Assembly: GCF_000499385.1 (NCBI RefSeq)
Contig: NW_013651921.1
Span: 1 to 11,330 of the forward strand
Length of the DNA: 11,330 nt
Origin: Eimeria necatrix
Lineage: Eukaryota > Apicomplexa > Conoidasida > Eucoccidiorida > Eimeriidae
Reading direction: 5' to 3'
Below the pieces are notes generated by a model that saw nothing but the letters and a program-made list of their open reading frames with translations, was not told the DNA's origin and ran no database searches. Below, piece after piece: positions 1 to 8,333 of this stretch. Every line of letters starts with the position of its first letter. Positions within the stretch are counted from its first letter, which is position 1. The translations under genes and the position numbers were made by a program.

Positions 1-771
1 TGCCAACCGGCGTATTTCTTTAATCAAATGAGGCAAATGAGACATTTTAAACAAGCGCCAGTCCACAGTCGGCAAGGCTAAGCGCTGCAGCTCGTGGAAC
101 TCTTTCAATACTCGCCTCTGCTGGTCGTGGATAAAATGACACCAGTTAGCAAGGGAGCACGCCAAGTACGCCTTAACCCAAATGCCATCGCGGCTCCTGA
201 GCCTCACAGGCACAAGCCAGAATACATCATGCCTGTTTATGGACAGAGAAACACGACTGTATTTGCCGGTACTGACAGGTCGTCTTTGACGATTTCCTGC
301 AGTGTGCTGGTGCTCTTAAGCACTGCTGCGCACGAGTAAAAACACACGAGCTTCGACCCAGACACGCAATGTTTGCAGTTGTTAATGTTAGCGAAATTTG
401 AAGGAACGTAAGATACAAAGATTCTCTCTTGTCGTGTCGAGTAAAATATCAACCAAGGCAGGCCTGCCAAGGCAAGGTCGATGCAGAACTCTGTGATGTA
501 CACGCCCGCTGAGCTCGTGGCAGTCACACCTGAAGGCAGCAACGACTAAACACATTGGGCGCCTGATGAGTTTAGAAAGCCGATGAGCCTGTCGTCAATA
601 TTATCTCCACTTTTTTGATACAAGTCCACCCAGCTTGCGCCTTAATTAATTCAAGCACTCTACAAGGGCTTTTGAAAAGTCAACAAAAACTGACTCTCAT
701 TAAAGCATTACAAACTCTATTAGCTCTCTCTATCCCAGAGAGTCCGCCGCATGATGCTAGAAGAAATCCTG
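1..771. other. Non-coding stretch, nothing recognised
   Basis: I see no supportable gene, RNA gene or mobile element here. The best open frame on the plus strand begins with GTG at 94 and its first ATG is at 139. From that ATG it would encode only about 66 residues with no motif I recognise. Two overlapping minus-strand frames between 227 and 542 are equally unremarkable. Positions 560-771 are somewhat AT-richer and stop-dense. Very weak similarity between about 590-771 and the DNA just upstream of copy B (about 5285-5403) hints that the A/B duplication may once have begun earlier, but I could not align it convincingly. Confidence 0.6.
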
Positions 772-1890
772 ACAGCTAGTCTCATGCACAGCAGAACATC
801 AACACGGTATGCTCACGTCAACTACCAGCTTATCCGCTGTCCACAAGGCAAATGCACCATAAGCACTTGCCAAGTACACACTCTCTTATTTGTCAAATGC
901 ATTCAAAGAATGCTCTTCACAGAAAGATCATGTCTACCCAATCAGCAGTGACGCACTAAGCGACGACGCAGGGACACAGCAATTCCCATTGTCCCTCACA
1001 AGTGCAGGACTTTCCGGCTCCCTCCCAAGCTTCAAACGCCCTCCAACACACACCCAAGCACCCCAGCACCCACAGTAAAGCTCGACGCAACGTCTTAGAA
1101 ACCTCATGCAATAGGCGTCATGCAGTCCTTAGCCAGATCACAGTACAAAAGAGGGCCAACTTCACCAAATCTCAACAAGGCCTTGCGCTAGTTCTTCGCC
1201 TGCACATCTTCATGCGCTGTCTCTATGCATATGTCTAGATGAACACAATGCTCTGCACTTGAAGCACTCCCAATGAAGCAAACGTTGGTTTCTTTACGCC
1301 AGCCACTCTATGAATACTCTTGAAGCCGGGGAAATAGAAGGTGAACTCTGAAAGAGCTGATCAAAGTTGCACACTGTGTCTGTTGCGGGTTTGCATTCCA
1401 TGCATAGCTTTAGCAAATAAACAGGGATCCTGCAAAAGTGCGAAACACTGTGTGGCGTTTAGAGAGCATGCTAGCAGGAGCATCGAAGCGGATGAAGCCA
1501 TATGCGCTTCCTGCGGCGCTTTAATGTACACTGCACTCTTAAGCGGTGAAGCATAAGCACACCCTGATCTCTGCCGGGAAAACAAGTATTCTGGCATAAC
1601 GAGTCTTCGCCCGAACGCGTTGTTGTCAGATGCCGCTGTGAAGAAAAGCGTCACATTGACTGTTGCAACATCTAAGAGGGCACACTTGCTAGATATTACA
1701 AGCAGATAATAGGGTTGTTGGCCAGCCTCCCGGATCATGCAAAATGTCCCACATCATGTAGGTCAACGTGCCTTAATAGACATGCAATCACGTTCGCTAC
1801 TTGACGCTATTAGTTCTTTGATGCCACGGAGGGACTCGCGTGCCTTTCCTACTACCGCCACTAGGCTGAGGAACGTGACAGCAAGCAAAG
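772..1890 (+). repeat. Family 1 repeat, copy A (about 1.1 kb)
   Basis: This segment aligns collinearly in direct orientation with about 5404-6520. The offset stays within 4620-4632 bases at every anchor checked: caacacggt at 800 and 5422, the identical core at 1053 and 5676, a 22-bp exact block at 1621 and 6241, and ggctgag at 1864 and 6494. Outside the core the copies differ by many substitutions and short indels, with similarity by eye about 65-75% upstream and 75-80% just downstream. Stops lie in all frames, and the copies do not share a long open frame. I see no terminal inverted repeats, poly-A tail, target duplication or transposase relic, so I cannot assign it to a transposon class. 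It may be an old segmental duplication or two members of a dispersed repeat family. Both ends are approximate because similarity fades gradually. Confidence 0.8.
1053..1285. repeat. Perfectly identical core of family 1, copy A
   Basis: These 233 bases match 5676-5908 base for base, without indels. The block is bounded by single substitutions: A at 1052 against G at 5675, and T at 1286 against C at 5909. Within it, one plus-strand frame stays open for about 61 codons until TAG at 1236-1238. That frame has no upstream ATG in copy A and meets a stop upstream in copy B, and the identity runs about 47 bases beyond the TAG. Protein constraint therefore does not explain it. Recent gene conversion or a constrained non-coding element are the main alternatives. 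Confidence 0.92.
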
Positions 1891-3204
1891 TCTCGAACCG
1901 TGCATCTTGCGGTACAGAAAACGTTCAGAGGGCTCCACGTAAAGCAATGTTGTTTAGGCGCCCACGAAATAGGCAAATCGTGAGGTCTCAATTTTTGTAA
2001 GTGTTGCGCATCAAGTCAACTCTTCGGCAAGTGCCAAGTAAATGAATGGATACCTTATGTCTATTTGCTTGATCTTACCTTGTACCGTGCTTTTGAGAAG
2101 CTTACTAGCTGAACCGAGTCCAGGCTTCGTAGTATTCAAAGAAATGAAAAATGGCTTGCTGTTCCACGGGGCTCCGTGAACGGTACTGTAGTTTGCGCGG
2201 GTTCTTTACGGGCTCTCTCTGTTACTTAGGAAACAAGGATATATTAACTTCCTGCGTGTGGTACGAATTAGAATGGGCTCTCTGGAGGAGTCCAGGAGAT
2301 CTTTCGTAACAATATCATGGCGTAGAGATGCAAAAATTAACTGTGGTCATGAGCGCTGGTCTTTTGCCCGTGAAGCCGATGCCACTGCATTGTCTTTATG
2401 GCCGGATTGGGAAGCAATTTTAAAAATGTTAAAGCAAACCAGGCAAACCGTCAAAACAATACTCAAGTGTTTCGTTGGCCTTTTTAGTCTATGCAAACAT
2501 TGCCAACTGCGGTGCGACGCAGAAATAAAAAGTGCGTCCCTGTGTCAACAGTGTCTGCCTGAAGACAGTGTACGAGGCACTTCACGTTTTGTTGTCCTCA
2601 CCTTTTCTATCCTAGGCATTAGACTGAGATATGGCTTCGCTGCAAAGTCGCCATATCAGCACTTCACCAGGTTCGTCTGTGGTGCAACTGCTATGTGCAT
2701 GGGCAGCAAACGTACGAGCTGGTACAGTCCAAGCACACTCACTAGATATGTCCTAAGGAATCTACTGCAACATCGGGCATCCTGAAAGCGTGCTCGCAGG
2801 CTGCATTTCTCAAGTAGTATGTGTAAACTTTGCCGCAGTTCAAGAGCAAGGGTTATAATTTATCGGATAATACATCAATGAACCATATAAGCAACGATCC
2901 ATCTGCTCCGCACGTTTAACAGCCAGGGGCACGAATAGTTTCGCATAGGGAACGAATTTTCAGCTCTTTCTAGGTTCACACCCTAGGCATAGGGGCGTTG
3001 AAAAGCCACTGTAAATTAAACAATGCGTAGGCAGCATTTTTCGCATCGCTGCCGATGAAATGCCTGGCGCGTTCTTAACCCGAGCATTATAATGTTTTGT
3101 CTGAATGCCCGTCATTTACGTAAGAAGCCTATAATTTGTCCTGACATAATTCCAGACCAAGCAATGCAAAACGCAAGGTCCAGAGAGGCGCAGGCATCTG
3201 TGAG
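1891..3204. other. Non-coding stretch with one 170-codon open frame of doubtful meaning
   Basis: No gene is supportable. The longest frame runs on the plus strand to 2785. It opens with GTG at 2258, and its first ATG is at 2273, giving about 170 residues. The predicted product has a cysteine cluster near residues 78-94 (CKHCQLRC, then LCQQC), but no ordered domain or family I recognise, and no signal peptide or clear membrane segment. A frame of this length is borderline for chance in 11 kb. GTAAGT at 1998-2003 resembles a splice donor, but no matching acceptor or coding exon supports it. From 2786 to 3204 I see only short stop-dense frames. Confidence 0.55.
2161..2181. repeat. Small imperfect hairpin
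   Basis: The sequence gttccacgg is followed by ggct and then ccgtgaac. It can form CACGG paired with CCGTG plus a four-pair extension (gttc with gaac), with one bulged C. No T-run follows and no gene is adjacent, so I do not call a terminator. It may be chance. Confidence 0.35.
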
Positions 3205-3270
3205 AAGGCACCCACAGGCACCTACATGCGTTATTGTGTTGCATATTCAGAGCCCAACACAATATATACG

Positions 3271-3481
3271 GCGCAGCGATGCTGCAACCCTAAGGAAGTG
3301 ACGAGCAAGCCAAACCAAGTTTCAGTTATGTCAAATCGCTCAAACTACATCGTGTGGCGAAACCTCAGCTAAGCGAGACCTTACGGTGACCTCACCACAC
3401 GATATAGTCTGAACACTTTAAAAGAATTGAAACTGGCTTTAGCTTGCTCGTCACTTCGTCGGGATAACAGCATCACTGCGT
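3271..3481 (-). repeat. Long imperfect inverted repeat (90-bp arms, 31-bp centre)
   Basis: The left arm 3271-3360 and the reverse complement of the right arm 3392-3481 align without a gap, with 69 of 90 positions identical. The best block is a 16-bp exact match (left 3295-3310, gaagtgacgagcaagc). The inner ends cgtgtggcga and tcaccacacg also match apart from one base. The centre 3361-3391 is not self-complementary. Fourteen of the 21 mismatches are transitions. Eleven of these give G-U pairs if the minus strand is transcribed and three if the plus strand is, so a minus-strand RNA would have 80 of 90 positions paired. Similarity may continue outward with gaps to about 3205 and 3580. Possibilities are a hairpin RNA precursor, a foldback element, or a decaying inverted duplication. 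I see no target-site duplication. The strand given is the one favoured by wobble pairing and is an inference. Confidence 0.88.
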
Positions 3482-4142
3482 CTGCATTAACGTCTAATAT
3501 ATTCTAAACAGATCTGCTGGCCGTCTCTTTCACGTGTCCGTCATCTCAAGCTACATAGGGCTTCCTGTAGGCATACCCTCTAGATCATGTCATACACGAC
3601 CCATCTCCTCATGTTCAACTAACTGACAAGCCCAGTAATAGTTGGATTCGTCAATGCGCAGCAAATTTCCTCTTAAGATTGACTCTTCCGAACACTCCCT
3701 TTGTTCTGGAACTACAGAGTTCCTGACGTATCTAAGGTGCAGCAGGAAGTATACAATGCCAGGGCCGATTTCGCATTAGGTTCTAAAAGCATTGTGCACA
3801 TTAACGCCTCGTCCAAATCCGTTGGTGCCACAAGTGAATTTTTGGGAGTTAGTGTCAGCTGGTTCCAAAATATCCTAGAGACGGATAAAGATAGATGCCA
3901 TAAAACATAAAAGTCACCCGCTAAATCTACGTTTCAGCCACTTGCTCCATCAGCAAAAAAATATAGCTCCTTCAAAGGCCACCTGCCTGTACGCAAACTG
4001 GAGAAAAAAAGTATAAACACTAGTCACAAAATTAGGCTGCTGCCCACTGCCAGTACTCGTGTGTCATCCTCAGATTCGACAAAAAACGCGCGATGCCGTG
4101 ACAACTCTTCATAGCTACACTCGACGTAGCCTTAGGCTGCAC
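3482..4142. other. Non-coding stretch, nothing recognised
   Basis: No gene is supportable. A 69-codon plus-strand frame (3701-3910) has no motif I recognise. Positions 3482-3580 may be a degraded outward extension of the inverted repeat, pairing with about 3205-3270 (for example cctgtagg near 3563 against ccacagg near 3211). A-rich runs near 3953 and 4005 are ordinary. Confidence 0.55.
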
Positions 4143-4144
4143 TT

Positions 4145-4156
4145 GACCTTGACCTT
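4145..4156. repeat. Directly repeated TGACCT doublet
   Basis: The plus strand reads ttgaccttgacctttttc at 4143-4160, which is two abutting TGACCT units. On the minus strand this contains TCAAGGTCA, which matches the extended half-site known for monomeric nuclear receptors of the SF-1/ERR type in animals. There is no promoter or gene beside it and the host is unknown, so a binding role is only a possibility. Confidence 0.3.
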
Positions 4157-4247
4157 TTTCCCATGCGAAAGCTTTTAGATCTGATCAAAGGACTTTTCCT
4201 TTGCGGTTTTTGTCACGACACACTCGCTGCCCGGAAGGAGCTCTGAG

Positions 4248-4269
4248 CCTCACAAAGTCCTCACAAAGT
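4248..4269 (+). repeat. 11-bp perfect tandem duplication
   Basis: The unit cctcacaaagt occurs twice back to back at 4248-4258 and 4259-4269, followed by g. This is typical of a small replication-slippage duplication. No function is suggested. Confidence 0.85.
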
Positions 4270-4964
4270 GCGAATCTCTAAAATCCATTCTTCACAGAAT
4301 CGCTGCTACTTTATTGCGTTGCCTAACAGTCCATCCCTCCTTCTGCTTGAGCTTAAAGAAATAAAACTGACACTAGTTACGGGGAAAACTATAAAAATCA
4401 GCTTTCCCCTTGATATTACCAATCACACAATGCTTTGTTATTCCTCAAAACCTGAATGATCAACCTCAAGACAAATGCAGTATATACCCAACAATGGCTC
4501 CACAAATTTCTTGCGCAACTGCATATTTGTTTCTGCTGTTGCCTGGCCCGTGCAACAAGCCAACGTCTACAGTGTCTTTCCCAGTCAAGCATGTTGCTCT
4601 CCGCCCGCAATCACAGTAGTAAAAGCGAATCGTTATGTGCACGAACAGATCTACACACGCTTCATATCAACTGCATCAATAGGCGAAAACGACTTACAAA
4701 CCTCCAACCGCTGCAGTCAACGCAACCCTGCAGTGTTCGCAAACGCATGTGTTCACAGCTTCGTTTGACGCCCCCAGGAAGTACCCATCTACCTAAAAGC
4801 CATGCAGTTAAACCTATAAATACCCACTGTATGCAGAGACGGTCAGCAAATATATAAACGACAAAAATCAGCCTGCAACGTTAAACTGTAAGACACCTCT
4901 GCGTAAGTCTCTCGTCCTAAGGGCCTTCGCCGAAGCCACGCCTTACCAAGCAGCTTAGAGTTTC
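4270..4964. other. Non-coding stretch with TATA-like words, no gene recognised
   Basis: Three overlapping plus-strand frames lie between 4410 and 4857, the longest being 133 codons. None looks like a known protein, and they compete with one another and with a minus-strand frame. TATA-like words occur at about 4813-4820 (ctataaat) and 4850-4858 (atatataaa). No convincing downstream gene starts, so I do not call promoters. A small imperfect hairpin (ggccttcgccgaagcc, about 4922-4937) is probably incidental. Confidence 0.5.
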
Positions 4965-4980
4965 ATGTCTGCGCAGACAT
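4965..4980. repeat. 16-bp perfect palindrome
   Basis: The sequence atgtctgcgcagacat equals its own reverse complement with no central spacer, and the symmetry stops at both flanks. It could be a dimeric protein-binding site or chance. About 0.2 such palindromes are expected in random sequence of this length. Confidence 0.8.
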
Positions 4981-5403
4981 TTGAAAAGTACGGAGAATCC
5001 AATGCAATTGGACTAGAATATGAGATCTCTGCCGGTTCATGTACTTTCTAGCCAGAACATCTACATTCTGCGCTGGACCGATGCAGCACGACGCACGACA
5101 TGCAGTTGGCCTAACTGATATCGCTGAGAGAAAACACATAAACACAACGCACAACACTCGATATCCCTGCATTTCCTGATAATACGCCTGAGCAATAACT
5201 CCAAGAATCACGAATTGTAAATGCATTTCGGAACTAAGACGAGGCCTGCTCGTGAGAGGTGTACCTACTTCAGACTCTGAAGCCTTGGCAAGTGCAAAGC
5301 CATTGGGAAATCGTAATCCTGCAAAAAGTTTTCTTGAAAACGCTTGGCGCAAACGTAAAGCTCTACAAAAATATCAAAAGCTAAAACGAACGCCACCACG
5401 CAA
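4981..5403. other. Non-coding stretch, nothing recognised
   Basis: A 129-codon minus-strand frame (4963-5352) spans most of this stretch, but it resembles no family I know and its length is ordinary for chance. No RNA gene, repeat or motif stands out. Confidence 0.55.
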
Positions 5404-6520
5404 ACAGCTATGAGACACCGCCAACACGGTCAGCTCATCTTGGTTGCAGCCAACTCACCCGCTGTCAGCATGGTTAAGCAACCACAAATTCCCAAGGCGG
5501 AATCCTTTGGTGTGCTCGCACGTTTCTCAAGCCGCACTGCGGTACAAGCATCCTATCCGTCCAATCAGCAGTGATGAATCAACCAGCGGTGCAAGGACGC
5601 AGCAATTCCCACTGCTCCTCACACGTGTAGCACTTTCGGGCTCCCTTCCAAGCATCAAACATCCTCCAACACACGCCCAAGCACCCCAGCACCCACAGTA
5701 AAGCTCGACGCAACGTCTTAGAAACCTCATGCAATAGGCGTCATGCAGTCCTTAGCCAGATCACAGTACAAAAGAGGGCCAACTTCACCAAATCTCAACA
5801 AGGCCTTGCGCTAGTTCTTCGCCTGCACATCTTCATGCGCTGTCTCTATGCATATGTCTAGATGAACACAATGCTCTGCACTTGAAGCACTCCCAATGAA
5901 GCAAACGTCGGTTTCTCTACGCCAGCCACTCTATGAATACTCTTGAAGCCAGGCATTTAGAAGGCGAATTCTGGAAGAGCTGATCATAGCTGCACACTGT
6001 GTCTGCTGCGTGTTTGTATCCCGTACATAGCTTCAGCAAACAGATTGGGATCTTGGAAAACTGTGAGACACTGTTTGGCAATTAGAGCGCATGCTAAGAG
6101 TATCGAGGCGGATGAAGCCGCACGTGTTTCCAACAGTCCGTCAATGTATGTTGTGCTGGGCAACGGCGAAGCAAAATTACATCCTGGTATCTGCCGGAGT
6201 AATGCTTATTTGAACTTATCGAGTGCTTGTCCAAACGCGCTGTTGTCAGATGCCGCTGTGAACGAAAACACCACATTTCACATGCTTGACTGTTATAGTA
6301 TCTAACACAGCGCACTTGCTAGGCATTAAGGACAATCTTAGAGCTCGTACGCCAGCTTCCTAATTTCGCAAACCCTTCGAAATCCTGCATGTCAACTTGG
6401 CTTGATCAACACACGCCCACGTTCACTACCAAGCACTCTTGCGTGGTGTCACACGAAAGAGCGCTTACTAAGCTTTTCCACCGAAACCCGCTTGGCTGAG
6501 TCACAGGACAGAAATCAAGC
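5404..6520 (+). repeat. Family 1 repeat, copy B (about 1.1 kb)
   Basis: This is the direct, collinear partner of 772-1890. The stretch between the core and about 6120 stays well matched, including the block ending ggcggatgaagcc near 6119, with a short deletion near 6096 relative to copy A. Further downstream similarity weakens. The last block I accept is ttggctgag near 6492-6500, against aggctgag at 1863-1870. Frames open in A are not maintained in B: the frame covering the core meets TAG at about 5628 in B where A is open. No transposon termini are visible, and the boundaries are approximate. Confidence 0.8.
5676..5908. repeat. Perfectly identical core of family 1, copy B
   Basis: These 233 bases are identical to 1053-1285. 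The switch from diverged flank to perfect identity is abrupt on the upstream side, where substitutions and indels are frequent. Downstream, the first roughly 45 bases after the core have only a few changes. This asymmetry would suit a conversion tract with a fuzzy downstream edge, but it does not exclude functional constraint. Confidence 0.92.
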
Positions 6521-8008
6521 ATTTGGAGTGCTAATTCCGTTGTCTTCACAGTCCTGCATTACCTGCAAGTCTATATCAGTGGCTGCGGCTCGCCCAGCGC
6601 ACAGGACGCACTTGTCCGACTCTTGAAAATAGGGCATACCGAAAGCTTCCCACACGGAGGCCATGCTGAATATGCATGCCTTTGTGGCGACAACTGGCTC
6701 ACAAGCATCCAAGCATTCAGCTAATGCAACGCACCCACTGCACGACACTCTAAGCGCGTTACAAACGAAGCTCACGCGATATACAAACTTCGTCACGCGC
6801 CTGCAGCACATTACAAGAGGGCTCGCCAACTTTTTTTCTCATTTTCTTGGCGGCCCCAAAGGCGTCTCAGCATTCTATCGGCAAGAGTACACTAAGCAAC
6901 GAACCGCGTGTAAAGGCCTAAAAAGCTTTGAATGCATCTCAAGGGGCAACAACTGTACATGAATTGCCGGCTTGTAGACGAACGTCTCGCATACCTAGCG
7001 TATTTATTATTCGCTTTGTTGGTGTCACCCTTGTGACGGGAACAGAACAAAGCTTTTCCCCGTATCAAGCACCAAGCCAGAAACTGGTGAACCACAGATA
7101 AGCTTCACACGTGCGGACTTTCACTTCGACATTCGTCTACAGTGACTCTCCTGAAATTCGCATGTCTCTTTCAGTGAAAATCGAGGCAAAAGCTCCTGCC
7201 TCTCTAACTATGGTGAACGATAGTAGCACGTATCATGCGTAAAATACTTCAAACAAAGCAAAAATGGTTGACCCTAGAACCAGTGTACAATTGCACGTCC
7301 ACAGTAGCGTGCTTGCTTATTTCCTCACGCTTTTACCAAAACGTTTCGCCTTATGTTTGCCGCAAAAGCCTAAAGCGTTCGATTGTCAACTACTCACGCA
7401 GATAGCGAACGCTACTGCATGTAGTCGTACCACACAGATACCTACACCCTGAATGCTCCACGTTGGCCATGTAGATTCGCGCTGCAAGAACCCGCTGTTA
7501 TATGGACGCAATATGTACTCTCAATTAATCAGAGATCTTGATCAAAAGGCCAGAGTAAAAGTGTGGTATCTGCAGTTGGTTCTGCCCTAGGTGCTTACGC
7601 TGATGTTCTACTGTTGCCAAAATGTCTCAGGTACGTTTACGGTTGGAAAGTGAGTCGTTGGTCCAGCTGCGTGCTGCATGCGGCCAGTACTGCAAAGTTG
7701 TGAAAGTGCACTGCCGACATTTCTGCTCGTCTGGTATGATGCTGCTCCGATGAAAACTCTTGGAATGAAGCAGCGAAGAACAATAATGCAGCGTTCTTTC
7801 TATCCTATTCGATTTGAGGGTGTGTGGAGTCACGCCTTAGTCCCAATGTACCTTCATTAGCCGTGATGAGCACGCGCGTTATTATGCGCAGCCACCTTCA
7901 ATTTTTGTGAGCAGTGCTGCTGTATAGTTTTAGAGACCACACAACGCAAAATGCATATATAAAACAATTCGCCCAGGCTCATACCCAGGCTGACCTTGGA
8001 GTCATCTT
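6521..8008. other. Non-coding stretch of about 1.5 kb, nothing recognised
   Basis: All open frames here are about 60-104 codons, overlap each other on both strands, and carry no motif I recognise. Minor composition features are a pyrimidine-rich run near 6829-6848, gtcacccttgtgac near 7025-7038 (five-pair stem), a doublet of cccaggct at 7972-7979 and 7984-7991, and a TATA-like word tatataaaa at about 7956-7964. None is beside a recognisable transcription unit. I found no tRNA-like B box and no sign of a reverse transcriptase or transposase fragment. Confidence 0.55.
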
Positions 8009-8026
8009 GGTGAGGTGCGCCTCACC
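8009..8026. repeat. Short GC-rich hairpin
   Basis: The sequence ggtgagg, loop tgcg, cctcacc gives a perfect seven-pair stem with a four-base loop. No T-run follows and no gene borders it. It could be an RNA stem-loop or chance. Confidence 0.55.
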
Positions 8027-8288
8027 TCTGCTTGATTTTGCCGATGTGGCTTTTCCGCAGGCAGTTGCACAGACGGGCTAAAGTGCTTGGAGCACTTCAC
8101 TTCCTCACAAGCTTTCAAGCTATATTCTGGCCACTCGTGCTTCTCAACGGCCGCAGGCGTCACGTCCCCGACTGCTTTGGCATTGTATTACACGGGAAAA
8201 AGATGCCATTTCCCCAACGTGCATTTTGCGCAAACCGATGGTGACTTTTATTTGGTTAACGTTCCATTTACGAAGGCCAAGGATGACT

Positions 8289-8320
8289 GTGCAGTATTTT
8301 GAGTAATTAAAATATTGCAC
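8289..8320. repeat. 12-bp-arm AT-rich inverted repeat
   Basis: The left arm gtgcagtatttt (8289-8300) and right arm aaaatattgcac (8309-8320) are complementary at 11 of 12 positions around the loop gagtaatt. The single mismatch becomes a G-U pair in plus-strand RNA, giving an uninterrupted 12-pair stem. A perfect eight-base palindrome tcacgtga lies six bases downstream at 8326-8333. The bases caaggatgac just upstream recall part of U6 snRNA, but the rest of U6 is absent. Confidence 0.7.
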
Positions 8321-8333
8321 ATTCATCACGTGA

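Noticed and set aside
1002..1238. 78-codon frame across the identical core
   Set aside because: It starts at GTG with no usable ATG, copy B has a stop upstream in the aligned frame, and sequence identity continues past the stop codon.
1888..1905. Possible tRNA B box on the minus strand (ggttcgagac)
   Set aside because: The flanking bases cannot form a T-arm stem, and no A box or acceptor stem is present.
1998..2003. GTAAGT splice-donor-like word
   Set aside because: No coding exon upstream or credible acceptor downstream supports an intron.
3284..3294. Telomere-like aaccctaa
   Set aside because: It is a single occurrence inside the inverted-repeat arm and is not repeated in tandem.
4456..4857. 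133-codon plus-strand frame
   Set aside because: It overlaps other frames of similar length on both strands, shows no motif, and lacks evidence of splicing or a promoter.
4850..4858. TATA-box-like atatataaa
   Set aside because: No transcription unit can be recognised downstream, and such words are common in sequence of this composition.
4963..5352. 129-codon minus-strand frame
   Set aside because: It has no motif, family resemblance or supporting context, and its length is ordinary for chance.
8276..8285. Match to the caaggatgac segment of U6 snRNA
   Set aside because: The surrounding sequence lacks the ACAGAG box, the 5' stem and a terminal T-run, so a ten-base match is incidental.
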